Positions 17,260-24,621 of a stretch of DNA of 43,735 bases are shown here, in pieces. The notes beneath the pieces are model-generated. The model saw nothing but the letters and a program-made list of their open reading frames with translations. It was not told where the DNA came from and did not search any database. Origin of the DNA: Alistipes sp. (GTDB taxonomy: Bacteria > Bacteroidota > Bacteroidia > Bacteroidales > Rikenellaceae). The position numbers and the translations under genes are program-made. Within the stretch, counting starts at the first letter, position 1. Each line of letters starts with the position of its first letter. The stretch is taken from contig JAFXIS010000013.1 in assembly GCA_017532885.1 (NCBI GenBank), positions 1-43,735 of the forward strand, written 5' to 3'.

Positions 17260-18939
17260 ATGACACAGGATATTAAGCAGGAGGCACAACAGTTCGATCC
17301 GCTGGATATGAACAATTATAAAATCGAGAAGCTCCCAAAGATGGAGAAATCCTCTTTCGAGAAGTGGATGGCCCGCTTGGGAGGACCATTGGCTATTTTG
17401 GCCTTTATTTTGGTCTATTGGGTTGTGGATATTCCCTTTATCGACAACTTAAAAGAGAGCGATTTTATCCCTACCGAGATAGTTACCGAGAATGCCGACG
17501 GCACCGTAAGCGTTGAGCAACCTGCACCAGCACAAAATGTAAAGAAAGCAGCGAAGTTTATCCAGGATAGAGGTTTCGATGACTTCACGCGTGCCAACTA
17601 TGCGATGTTAGCTATCTTCTTGGCGGCCATCATTTTGTGGATTACCGAGTCGGTGCCGAACTATTTGACGGCCCTGCTCGTTATCTTGGGTTTGGTACTA
17701 ACTGAAGTTACCTCACAAAAGGAGGCCTTTGCACAGTTGGGTCACCCTGTAATGTGGCTCAATATCCTGTCGTTCGTACTTGCTTCGATGCTCGTCAAGA
17801 CGCGCGCGGCAAAGCGTCTTGCCTTGTGGTTTGTCCTTAAGTTCGGACACTCGGCAAGTGGCGTATTTTTCAGCTTCCTTGTGATAAATGTTGTTCTTTC
17901 GGCATTTATCTCGGCTACGACCGTCAAGGCGGCTATCCTTCTGCCTATCTTTATGGTCGTGGCGGCTGTATACGGTGCGTCGAATGGCAACCGCAATAAT
18001 TTCGGTCGCAATATCGTTTTGCAAAACCTCTTCCAGGTGAATATCGGCGCAAGTGGTTTCCTGACAGGTTCGGGAGCTAATCTCTTGGCGGCATCGCTTA
18101 TTGGTGGCGCTTTGGGTATCACTTCGATAAGTTATAGCGACTGGTTTGCGGCAGCCTTCCCGTTGGCAATCATTCTGCTCTTCATCGGCTGGTTTGTCGG
18201 TGTGAAACTTATATTCCCCATTCCCAAGGAGCAGCGCAAGCCTCAGATCGAGGGCGGATTGGCGAAGCTTCGCGAGGAGTTGGATGCTATGGGCAAGATG
18301 AACATAGAGGAGTGGAAGTCTATCGCCATTTTTGTTGGAGTTTTGGCTATGTGGGCAACCGATAAGCTCCATGGCATAGATGCTACAACCGTTGCGTTTA
18401 TTGGTGCTATTATTGCACTATTGCCGGGTGTTGGCGTTGTAAAGTGGAACGATGTAGATATCCCCTGGCACCTGATGCTCTTCTCGGCCGGTGCTTATGC
18501 TATCGGCGCAGGATTGGACGCTACGGCTCTGCCAAAAAGCATGGTCGATGTTATGTTTAACAGTCTGGGCGTCACCGAAAACACGCCTTTCTGGGTGCTT
18601 TATCTATTACTTACGGGAATGATGCTCTTCTCGGCTCTGTTGTTCCAGTCGAAGACTATGCGTGCGCTGATTTTCGTACCTATCGCTATTGGTGTAGCAC
18701 AGAAGTTCGGCTATCCGATTATGAGCCTTGCGTTCCCCGTAGCGTTGCTTATCGAGCATGTGTATGTATTGCCATTTAACTCTAAGCCTGCGGCACTGCT
18801 CTACACTACCAACCATTACAGCTGGAGCGACACATTCCGCTTTGGTATTACGATGATGCTCATCGGCTGGGCGATGATTATCCTTTGGGGAGAAACGGTT
18901 CTCCGCTGGTTGGGTTACACAGAAGGATTATTCTTTTAG
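17260..18939 (+). CDS. DASS/SLC13 family anion:sodium symporter
   Basis: Multi-pass inner-membrane transporter of the divalent anion:Na+ symporter (DASS, SLC13) family, which moves dicarboxylates, sulfate or phosphate. The N-terminal cytosolic tail precedes LAILAFILVYWVVDIPFI. A ~50-residue polar loop follows, then about a dozen hydrophobic segments. Family landmarks are ITESVPNYLTALLVILGLV, a clamp-like NIGASGFLTGSGANLLAA near residue 265, TTVKAAILLPI, and the second repeat with PWHLMLFSAGAYAIGAGLDAT. At 559 aa it is slightly long for the family owing to the N-terminal region. Context with a phosphate-type porin and CYTH proteins hints at phosphate, but carboxylates are equally possible. Confidence 0.9.
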   Translation: MTQDIKQEAQQFDPLDMNNYKIEKLPKMEKSSFEKWMARLGGPLAILAFILVYWVVDIPFIDNLKESDFIPTEIVTENADGTVSVEQPAPAQNVKKAAKFIQDRGFDDFTRANYAMLAIFLAAIILWITESVPNYLTALLVILGLVLTEVTSQKEAFAQLGHPVMWLNILSFVLASMLVKTRAAKRLALWFVLKFGHSASGVFFSFLVINVVLSAFISATTVKAAILLPIFMVVAAVYGASNGNRNNFGRNIVLQNLFQVNIGASGFLTGSGANLLAASLIGGALGITSISYSDWFAAAFPLAIILLFIGWFVGVKLIFPIPKEQRKPQIEGGLAKLREELDAMGKMNIEEWKSIAIFVGVLAMWATDKLHGIDATTVAFIGAIIALLPGVGVVKWNDVDIPWHLMLFSAGAYAIGAGLDATALPKSMVDVMFNSLGVTENTPFWVLYLLLTGMMLFSALLFQSKTMRALIFVPIAIGVAQKFGYPIMSLAFPVALLIEHVYVLPFNSKPAALLYTTNHYSWSDTFRFGITMMLIGWAMIILWGETVLRWLGYTEGLFF

Positions 18940-18978
18940 AAGGTTTATTCTTTTAATAAATAAGGGACTTTTGGGGCT

Positions 18979-20442
18979 ATGATTGATATAACGACAAAGA
19001 TACACGACAAATTCTCTATCGAGTTCAAGGTGGGTTTTGTAACCCGCCGCAAAACTCGCCACAATGACTTTTCGGTCTATATGTGGATTTTCGTGCCATC
19101 GAGCTTGGATATAGCCCCCGCAACATACTCGAAGTCGGATTTTTATCGCGATGTAAAGTCGAATGTGCGATTAATAACGCCACGCTTCTTGCTGCGCAAT
19201 ATCGCTTCGGGCGAGGCTACTCCTCTAAAATATCTGCGTGAGGCTTTCGAGCGACTCTCGTCTGACCCGACACGCACAGCCGTCGCCGAATATGAATCTC
19301 AAATTAAGATTTTCTCGGCGATAGTAAAGAGTGCCATGCGCGAAGAGGTCGGGCATATATGCGTCAATGACCAACGCGAAGAGGATGTGCGCTTTTTGAG
19401 CAAGGAGTATATTAAAAACATACGATGTATTCTCAAGGAGTATCGCGCCCTGCGCAATATCATCAATACTCCGCGCGTGAGCAAGCAGATGATGGATTGC
19501 TTCGGCTTTGGAGATGAATTTATGAGCTATATGCTCAATCAATACACCTTCCGACTCATAACGCATCTATCGCACAACAAAGAGCTCTACACCGAGGAAA
19601 TTGCCCAATTATCGGCATTGATACGCGACGAACAGCAATATCGTCAGCAGATGGGTTATCTCTCGGTTAAGGAGGATGACACGCTGGAGAATCGCGATTT
19701 GATTTACTCGCATGGCGTGCTGAAGAAGTATGTCGAGAGTGCCCTCTACCTTCGCGTACCGAAAAAACGCGACGGAGTGATGGTTGAGCAGCTATATTAC
19801 AGCATCGCCGCGGGTCTGTCGATGATTTTCGCCACGATTGTAAGCTTCTACTTCCAGCAACGCTTCGGCAACCTCACTTGGCCATTCTTTATCGTGCTTG
19901 TTATAAGCTACATGGGCAAGGACCGCATTAAGGAGTTGGCGCGTTACTATTTCGCCCACCGCAAAGGCAGCAAATATTTCGACAACAAGGCGAAAATAAA
20001 CATCAAGGAGCAGAATATCGGTTGGATTAAGGAGGGTGTCGATTTCCTGCAACAGCAAAACATCCCCAACGAAGTGATGCAGCTGCGCCATAAAGCACCT
20101 ATCTCGCCCGCCGAGAAATCTATCCACGACGACAATGTTATGTTGTATCGCAAATGGGTGCATATCGACCGCGAGCGTTTGGAGGCAAACAATGTCTACC
20201 ACACCGACGGCATAAACGACATTATCCGTCTGAATATCAGCAACTATATTCAAAAGATGGATAACCCGTATGTACCTTTGCATATTCTCGACGAGGATAA
20301 CTCCTTGCAGCGCATTGACTGCAAAAAGGTCTATTTCCTCAATATCGTCATGCAGTACCAATACGACGACCGCACCGACTACAAACGCTTCCGCGTATCC
20401 ATTTCGCGCAACGGCATCGAATCAATCAAGGAGATGCAGTAG
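18979..20442 (+). CDS. Uncharacterised protein with a two-TM hairpin
   Basis: I do not recognise this 487-residue protein. It has no signal peptide. An N-terminal ~270-residue soluble region is followed by two adjacent membrane segments (QLYYSIAAGLSMIFATIVSFYF and LTWPFFIVLVISYMGK, about residues 273-315) joined by a short polar turn, which would put both large domains on the same side, probably the cytosol. The C-terminal region (about 170 residues) is rich in charged residues. The gene begins 39 nt after the DASS transporter stop and may be the last gene of that unit. The positive residues after the second membrane segment (GKDRIKELARYYFAHRKGSK) also favour a cytosolic C-terminal domain. 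A role tied to the transporter or to membrane stress is only a guess. Confidence 0.75.
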   Translation: MIDITTKIHDKFSIEFKVGFVTRRKTRHNDFSVYMWIFVPSSLDIAPATYSKSDFYRDVKSNVRLITPRFLLRNIASGEATPLKYLREAFERLSSDPTRTAVAEYESQIKIFSAIVKSAMREEVGHICVNDQREEDVRFLSKEYIKNIRCILKEYRALRNIINTPRVSKQMMDCFGFGDEFMSYMLNQYTFRLITHLSHNKELYTEEIAQLSALIRDEQQYRQQMGYLSVKEDDTLENRDLIYSHGVLKKYVESALYLRVPKKRDGVMVEQLYYSIAAGLSMIFATIVSFYFQQRFGNLTWPFFIVLVISYMGKDRIKELARYYFAHRKGSKYFDNKAKINIKEQNIGWIKEGVDFLQQQNIPNEVMQLRHKAPISPAEKSIHDDNVMLYRKWVHIDRERLEANNVYHTDGINDIIRLNISNYIQKMDNPYVPLHILDEDNSLQRIDCKKVYFLNIVMQYQYDDRTDYKRFRVSISRNGIESIKEMQ

Positions 20443-20492
20443 GACCTTCCACTACCTCGCCACACAGAGATTCAACAGACAGAATACTAATA

Positions 20493-20534
20493 AATTAGAG
20501 CCAAGTACCTTTAGCAGGAAACTTGGCTCTAATT
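20493..20534. terminator. Bidirectional terminator between converging genes
   Basis: AATTAGAGCCAAGT (20493-20506) and its exact reverse complement (20521-20534) flank a 14-nt loop. It lies between the ends of the 487-aa gene and of the TonB receptor gene and can serve both. Confidence 0.8.
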
Positions 20535-20556
20535 ATGCTAACAATATGCAATCCCC

Positions 20557-22947
20557 CTACATCGCGAAGCCGAGGGAGATACCCCAGCGGATGGGTTTGC
20601 CCGGGCTTATGAAGTCGCTGCCCACAGAGCGGAAATAGAAGGTGTTGAACTCGGTATCGGTGAGGTTTTTGCCCCATAGGCCGAGCGAGAAATCGCCCTT
20701 GCGAAGCTCCAGCGAGGCGTTAAGTTGCGAGTAGAAGTTCTGCGAGAGGGTATTTGCCTCGTTCCAGTAAATCTTACCCGCACCCTGCCAAGAGGCCGAC
20801 ACCGTAATCTCATCGAGTACGCGGCCACCTATCCAGCAGTTATACGCCAAGCCAACCGATGCGGTATGCTGCGGAGCGTATGGGAGATAATTGCCCGCAT
20901 AGCTGACCTCAACACGCTCTGCTTTGCCCTCGGCATTAACCGCATCAACGAAGTCATCATACTCAACGAACTTGGCGTGGGTAAAGCCATAATTGGCCGT
21001 CAGACGCAAATGGCTCATCGACATCAGTCGCAGCATATCCCACGACGCCGAAATCTCGGCACCACGACTGCGCGAGCGACCCGCATTCGACATCATACGA
21101 CCCGTAGCATCGCCATCAGGGAAAACCGTAAGCTGCTGGTCGCGGCACTCAATCCAAAAGGCGGCAAAATCAACGCCCACGCGACCTTTGGCAAATTTCA
21201 GGTGGCCACCCACCTCGTAGTTCCAGCTATACTCGGGCTTATAGGTCGTAACCGAAGCCTCGTCATAAGAGGGAGTCGCAGAGGGCTGACCCGAAGGCTG
21301 ACCGTCGGCCTGCGACGAAGGACGACCACCCTGTCCGCCACCCATGCTGCCCATAGCATCCGCCATAAGGGCTGTTTTCATCTTGTTTTGCAGGATATCC
21401 GAGAATATCTGTGTATTGAATCCGCCCGCCTTATATCCGCGAGTAACGGTGGCATACAAGTCGCCCGCACCCGTAGTAAAATTCACAGCAAACTTGGGAA
21501 GCAACTCCAAATAGTCCAACTCCTCTTTGCCCTGCATCGAAACGGGAACAGGTTTATTATTGATGTTTATCGGATCCATTCCGGGGCGCATTGCCGGCAT
21601 ATTAAACGAATATATTACCTCCGAGAAGTTATCGTAATCCATCGTAGATTTTTCGTAGTCCAGACGCAGACCTGCGGTAAAACGCCAACGCTTACCGGCA
21701 CGAAGCGACGACTCGTGATATACAGCTGCGCCATAGGTCGGGATATCGAAATCACTCTCCAAATCGAACGGGTTAATCGTCAAAAATTGCTTTACCATAG
21801 CCGGCATATTACCCAAAATTAGGTCACTGATACCATCCTGTTGGAAACTAACCGGCGCCGACATATCTATCGTCTTATAAAATCCGTAAACGCCCGTCAG
21901 CCATTTCCAACGGCGGTCACCCTCGTTGGTACGGAAAACGATATCCTCCGTTACGGCGTGCTCACGCTGCTCCTGAATAAGGGTAAACATTGCCTTTGGC
22001 GTGAAGTCGTTGTCGATATTCATCTTATCGTGCGTATATTGATAAGATGTCGTCGCCGTAAACTTATACTTTTCGCCCGCGTGCGAGAGAATCAACCCAT
22101 CGCTGATATTCATTCTCATATAGCGGCTCGGGTGGTTGTAATTCACCTTATCAGCACTACCCTTCTCGGCATCATACTTAGCGTAGGCATAGCCGCCCTC
22201 GTCAGCATAGCCTATCTGGGCGATATTCTCCAACTCCCAGCCTCGGCCCAAGCGGCCAACCAAACGCACGCGGCCACCGCTCGATGAGCCCCAATCGACC
22301 GTTTCGCCATTGTAGGCATTTTCGAAGAAGCCGTCGGTACGATTATAATATCCACCGACCATATAGCCGAACTTACCACTCTCGCTGCGGCCATAATACG
22401 ATGCCTTGCCTCGGAAAGTATTTGCCGAGCCATACTCCAAACCTACCCTTGCGCCCTCGTAGTTCAGTGGTGAAAGAGTATAGATATTCATCTGTCCGCC
22501 CATAGTATTACGACCATAGAGCGTACTCTGCGGGCCACGCAACAACTCGATGCGGGCAACATCCAACATATCAAAGTCGTAGTTGTTCTTATTCAGATAA
22601 GGTACGCCATCGACCGTCACGCCAATCACAGGTTGGTCGATACGGGCACCGAAGCCACGCACATATATCGACGATGTCATCTTCGAGCCATAGTCGGGCT
22701 GGAAAAAGTTAGGCACCAAGGCTGACAAATCCTTTACCGATAGTATATGCTCGCGCGCGAGCATACTCTCGCCCACAACCGAAGATGATATCGGTTCTCT
22801 CTCCAACTTATAATGTCGTTTGGTGGCATAACCCTCGACATAGACCTCATTTACAACCACCTGCATAAGGCTATCGGGGTGCTCAACGGCATCCACATTT
22901 TCGGGCGTGCCGCTCAACAGAGCAAGCACAGCAAACATAAATTTCAT
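20557..22947 (-). CDS. TonB-dependent outer-membrane receptor
   Basis: Energised outer-membrane importer, likely for an iron chelate, haem, cobalamin or similar ligand. After a short signal (MKFMFAVLALLSG) comes a TonB-box-like stretch (VVVNEVYVEGYATKR), then the plug: SVKDLSALVPNFF, SSIYVRGFGARIDQPVIGVTVDGVPY, and DVARIELLRGPQSTLYGRNTMGGQMNIYT. The barrel follows, ending GISLGFAM; the usual terminal aromatic residue is one short of the end. A low-complexity Gly/Ser/Gln/Pro insert (GGGQGGRPSSQADGQPSG) around residue 550 is probably an exposed loop. There is no SusD partner and no N-terminal carboxypeptidase-like extension, so it is not a SusC-type glycan system. It is divergent from a LuxR-type regulator. 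Confidence 0.93.
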   Translation of the reverse strand: MKFMFAVLALLSGTPENVDAVEHPDSLMQVVVNEVYVEGYATKRHYKLEREPISSSVVGESMLAREHILSVKDLSALVPNFFQPDYGSKMTSSIYVRGFGARIDQPVIGVTVDGVPYLNKNNYDFDMLDVARIELLRGPQSTLYGRNTMGGQMNIYTLSPLNYEGARVGLEYGSANTFRGKASYYGRSESGKFGYMVGGYYNRTDGFFENAYNGETVDWGSSSGGRVRLVGRLGRGWELENIAQIGYADEGGYAYAKYDAEKGSADKVNYNHPSRYMRMNISDGLILSHAGEKYKFTATTSYQYTHDKMNIDNDFTPKAMFTLIQEQREHAVTEDIVFRTNEGDRRWKWLTGVYGFYKTIDMSAPVSFQQDGISDLILGNMPAMVKQFLTINPFDLESDFDIPTYGAAVYHESSLRAGKRWRFTAGLRLDYEKSTMDYDNFSEVIYSFNMPAMRPGMDPININNKPVPVSMQGKEELDYLELLPKFAVNFTTGAGDLYATVTRGYKAGGFNTQIFSDILQNKMKTALMADAMGSMGGGQGGRPSSQADGQPSGQPSATPSYDEASVTTYKPEYSWNYEVGGHLKFAKGRVGVDFAAFWIECRDQQLTVFPDGDATGRMMSNAGRSRSRGAEISASWDMLRLMSMSHLRLTANYGFTHAKFVEYDDFVDAVNAEGKAERVEVSYAGNYLPYAPQHTASVGLAYNCWIGGRVLDEITVSASWQGAGKIYWNEANTLSQNFYSQLNASLELRKGDFSLGLWGKNLTDTEFNTFYFRSVGSDFISPGKPIRWGISLGFAM

Positions 22948-22985
22948 ATCTCTTTATTCTATATTTTAATTTTGATTTTACGCTA

Positions 22986-23016
22986 CAAAGGTACTTTATA
23001 TACGCACGCGCAACAA
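22986..23016 (-). promoter_or_regulatory. Promoter of the TonB receptor gene
   Basis: On the minus strand, TTGTTG (23016-23011) is followed after 17-20 nt by TACCTTTG (22993-22986), giving a leader of about 35 nt to the ATG at 22947. Confidence 0.7.
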
Positions 23017-23034
23017 CTATCATAAGTTATAGTT
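23015..23034. promoter_or_regulatory. Operator-like inverted repeat between divergent promoters
   Basis: AACTATCATAAGTTATAGTT: arms AACTAT and ATAGTT separated by 8 nt. It occupies the space between, and touches, the two opposing -33 elements, so a protein bound here could control both the receptor gene and the regulator gene. Confidence 0.5.
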
Positions 23035-23063
23035 TTGTGTTTCGCATAATTATACTATCTTTG
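23034..23063 (+). promoter_or_regulatory. Promoter of the LuxR-type regulator gene
   Basis: TTTG (23034-23037), 18 nt, TATCTTTG (23056-23063). The first ATG (23068) lies within about 5 nt of the -7 box, so the second ATG at 23077 is the more likely start. Confidence 0.7.
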
Positions 23064-23076
23064 CCATATGCATAGA

Positions 23077-23670
23077 ATGAAGATTGTAATCATACACCCA
23101 AATTCGTTATGTGGGCTTGCAATGAGGAGTATCCTTGCTGACATGTCACCTTTTGTACACATGTTCCGCGAGGTGGATGTTGTATCCTACAATTCAATGG
23201 AGGAGTTTATGGAAGATGGAGCCCAAAATGTGGTTCACTTCTTTGTTGATGCACAGAGCGTACGCGATAACATTTCATTTTTTCGCGCTCCACACTGCCG
23301 TTGTATAATCCTGTCCGAGGGTAAGGACGACACTATCGAGGGTTTCCATAGCTTAGATTTATATCGCTCAGAGCGCGAATTGCTCAAGATATTCCTCACG
23401 ATGTTCAATTCGGCACACATGTCACATGGCAATGAGCCTCACTCTCTTCCCCAAGAGGAGGACCTCACCTTATCACAACGCGAAAAGGATGTCTTGGCGC
23501 TGCTGGTTAAGGGTTATATCAACAAAGAAATTGCCGACAAACTGAATATCTCGACCCCGACGGTAATTTTCCACCGCCGCAACATCAGCGAAAAAATTGG
23601 CTCAAAATCTATCGGGCGCCTTACGATTTACGCCGTAATGAACGGCATTGTCGATGTAAGAGAGTTATAA
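23077..23670 (+). CDS. LuxR-type transcription regulator with degenerate receiver domain
   Basis: A 197-residue regulator. The start at 23077 (MKIVIIHPNSLCGLAMRSIL) is chosen because the -7 box leaves no room for the ATG at 23068. The N-terminal ~125 residues have the length and strand pattern of a receiver domain, but the usual acidic pair is missing (IIHPNS) and the phospho-acceptor region reads FFVDAQSV rather than the common D-x-x-M-P. It may therefore not be a standard phosphoprotein. The C-terminal helix-turn-helix is a clear GerE/LuxR type: LTLSQREKDVLALLVKGYINKEIADKLNISTPTV (the first 20 of these are residues 144-163). It is divergent from the TonB receptor and followed at 20 nt by the nitroreductase gene; control of the receptor is likely. 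Confidence 0.88.
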   Translation: MKIVIIHPNSLCGLAMRSILADMSPFVHMFREVDVVSYNSMEEFMEDGAQNVVHFFVDAQSVRDNISFFRAPHCRCIILSEGKDDTIEGFHSLDLYRSERELLKIFLTMFNSAHMSHGNEPHSLPQEEDLTLSQREKDVLALLVKGYINKEIADKLNISTPTVIFHRRNISEKIGSKSIGRLTIYAVMNGIVDVREL

Positions 23671-23690
23671 ACCTTAAAATATCAGCACAT

Positions 23691-24341
23691 ATGAAAAAGT
23701 TATTCTTCGCATTGGCAATTTGCCTTTTTGCCGCAACATCATGCTGCAACGAATGTAAGAAAGCCACCGAATGCAACACCTGTTGCGAGGCTGAGAATCC
23801 TGTTATCGAGGCCATTATGGCGCGCCGCAGCATCCGTGCTTACACCGACGAGAGTGTTTCGCGTGAGCTTTTGGACAAGATTGCCGAGTGCGGTATAAAC
23901 GCACCCAACGGAATGAATGCCCAGCAGTGGGAGGTCAGAATCGTCGATAGTAAAGAGTGGTTGGATAATGCTACCGCCACATATCGTCAAAGCGTAAAGG
24001 GTACACCTGCCGAGAAGCAGTTTGAGGACCCTGCATTCAAAAATATGTTCCGCAACGCCCCTGCCGTTATATTTGTGGCACACAAGCCGGGCCATTGCAC
24101 GCAGGTTGATTGCGGTCTTATGGCAGGTAATATGATGCTGGCGGCTCAGTCGCTGGGTCTTGGCTCAATCTGCATGATGGGCCCATTGATGTGGCTCAAT
24201 TCCGATGCCGGTAAGCCCATCATCTCTTCTCTCGGCTTTAGCGAAGGTTACGAGCCATTGCTCTGCGTAGGTATTGGTTATGCTGCAGAGAAACCCGAAG
24301 CTCGCCCCCGCAACAAGGAGGTTATCAGGTATGTTGAATAA
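23691..24341 (+). CDS. Nitroreductase-family lipoprotein with Cys-rich N-terminus
   Basis: An FMN-dependent nitroreductase-like oxidoreductase with an export signal. The N-terminus MKKLFFALAICLFAATSCC is a lipoprotein signal with the lipobox Cys at residue 18. It is followed by a symmetric Cys cluster (C18, C19, C22, C28, C31, C32: CCNECKKATECNTCC). From about residue 36 a standard nitroreductase fold begins: AIMARRSIRAYTDESVSRE, the FMN-contacting NGMNAQQWEV, GLMAGNMMLAAQSLGLGS, and the terminal RPRNKEVIRYVE. The size (216 aa) leaves a complete domain. Most nitroreductases are cytosolic and use NAD(P)H, so an exported one needs another electron donor. It follows the LuxR-type regulator by 20 nt. 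Confidence 0.88.
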   Translation: MKKLFFALAICLFAATSCCNECKKATECNTCCEAENPVIEAIMARRSIRAYTDESVSRELLDKIAECGINAPNGMNAQQWEVRIVDSKEWLDNATATYRQSVKGTPAEKQFEDPAFKNMFRNAPAVIFVAHKPGHCTQVDCGLMAGNMMLAAQSLGLGSICMMGPLMWLNSDAGKPIISSLGFSEGYEPLLCVGIGYAAEKPEARPRNKEVIRYVE

Positions 24342-24347
24342 AAATTG

Positions 24348-24381
24348 GCGAAAAATCTCATACGAGAGTTAATTTTTTCGC
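24348..24381 (+). terminator. Probable terminator after the nitroreductase gene
   Basis: GCGAAAAA and TTTTTCGC enclose a nested TCTC-ATAC-GAGA stem with a short asymmetric bulge. The T run is part of the stem. It separates the nitroreductase gene from the aromatic operon promoter. Confidence 0.55.
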
Positions 24382-24400
24382 ATAATTATTCATTTTTCAT

Positions 24401-24431
24401 TTTGATATATCCTATTTTTACAATATATTTG
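24401..24431 (+). promoter_or_regulatory. Promoter of the aromatic amino acid operon
   Basis: TTTG (24401-24404), 19 nt, TATATTTG (24424-24431): one of the best consensus matches in the window. Transcription would start just before the leader peptide ATG at 24457. Confidence 0.8.
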
Positions 24432-24456
24432 CATCCGTATTACAATACAGGAGATT

Positions 24457-24528
24457 ATGAATAACTACTTTTTCTATTTTAAGCGATTTTACTTTTACCG
24501 TGCGAACGGTCAGGATGTCGTATGCTAA
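24457..24528 (+). CDS. Phe/Tyr-rich attenuation leader peptide
   Basis: A 23-codon ORF starting MNNYFFYFKRFYFYRANG and ending ...DVVC before TAA at 24526. Nine of the first 14 residues are Phe (5) or Tyr (4). An AGGAG at 24449-24453 lies close upstream, unusual in this sequence where Shine-Dalgarno motifs are rare, and supports real translation. It sits between a consensus promoter and a terminator hairpin, ahead of the genes for Phe and Tyr synthesis. The peptide itself is expected to have no function; ribosome position on the Phe/Tyr codons senses charged tRNA levels. The last codons (GGT CAG GAT) are also the antiterminator arm. Confidence 0.88.
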   Translation: MNNYFFYFKRFYFYRANGQDVVC

Positions 24529-24592
24529 ATAGCGAGTAGTTGCATATATGTGTTTTAATCCTGACCTTAATTAGTTACGGTCGGGATTTTTT
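24497..24592 (+). promoter_or_regulatory. Transcription attenuator of the aromatic amino acid operon
   Basis: Three mutually exclusive pairings can be drawn. (1) ACCGT (24497-24501) with ACGGT (24506-24510). (2) Antiterminator: GGTCAGGAT (24508-24516) with ATCCTGACC (24558-24566), perfect. (3) Terminator: AATCCTGACC (24557-24566) with GGTCGGGATT (24579-24588), one G-U pair, followed by a T run to 24592. A ribosome stalled in the Phe/Tyr codons (up to 24498) covers arm 1 and frees GGTCAGGAT to form the antiterminator; a ribosome reaching the stop codon covers that arm and lets the terminator form. This is the layout of classical trp and pheA attenuators. Confidence 0.85.
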
Positions 24593-24621
24593 AATTTTTG
24601 ATTGAGAATAATTTAGACACT

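Noticed and set aside
20725..21822. A 365-codon plus-strand open frame opposite the TonB receptor gene
   Set aside because: It is antisense to a clearly real receptor, is rich in Arg, His and Thr as expected of a shadow frame, and shows no family motifs.
24598..24621. TTG at 24598 as the start of pheA
   Set aside because: It is inside the T-rich end of the attenuator; the ATG at 24622 gives a normal N-terminus.
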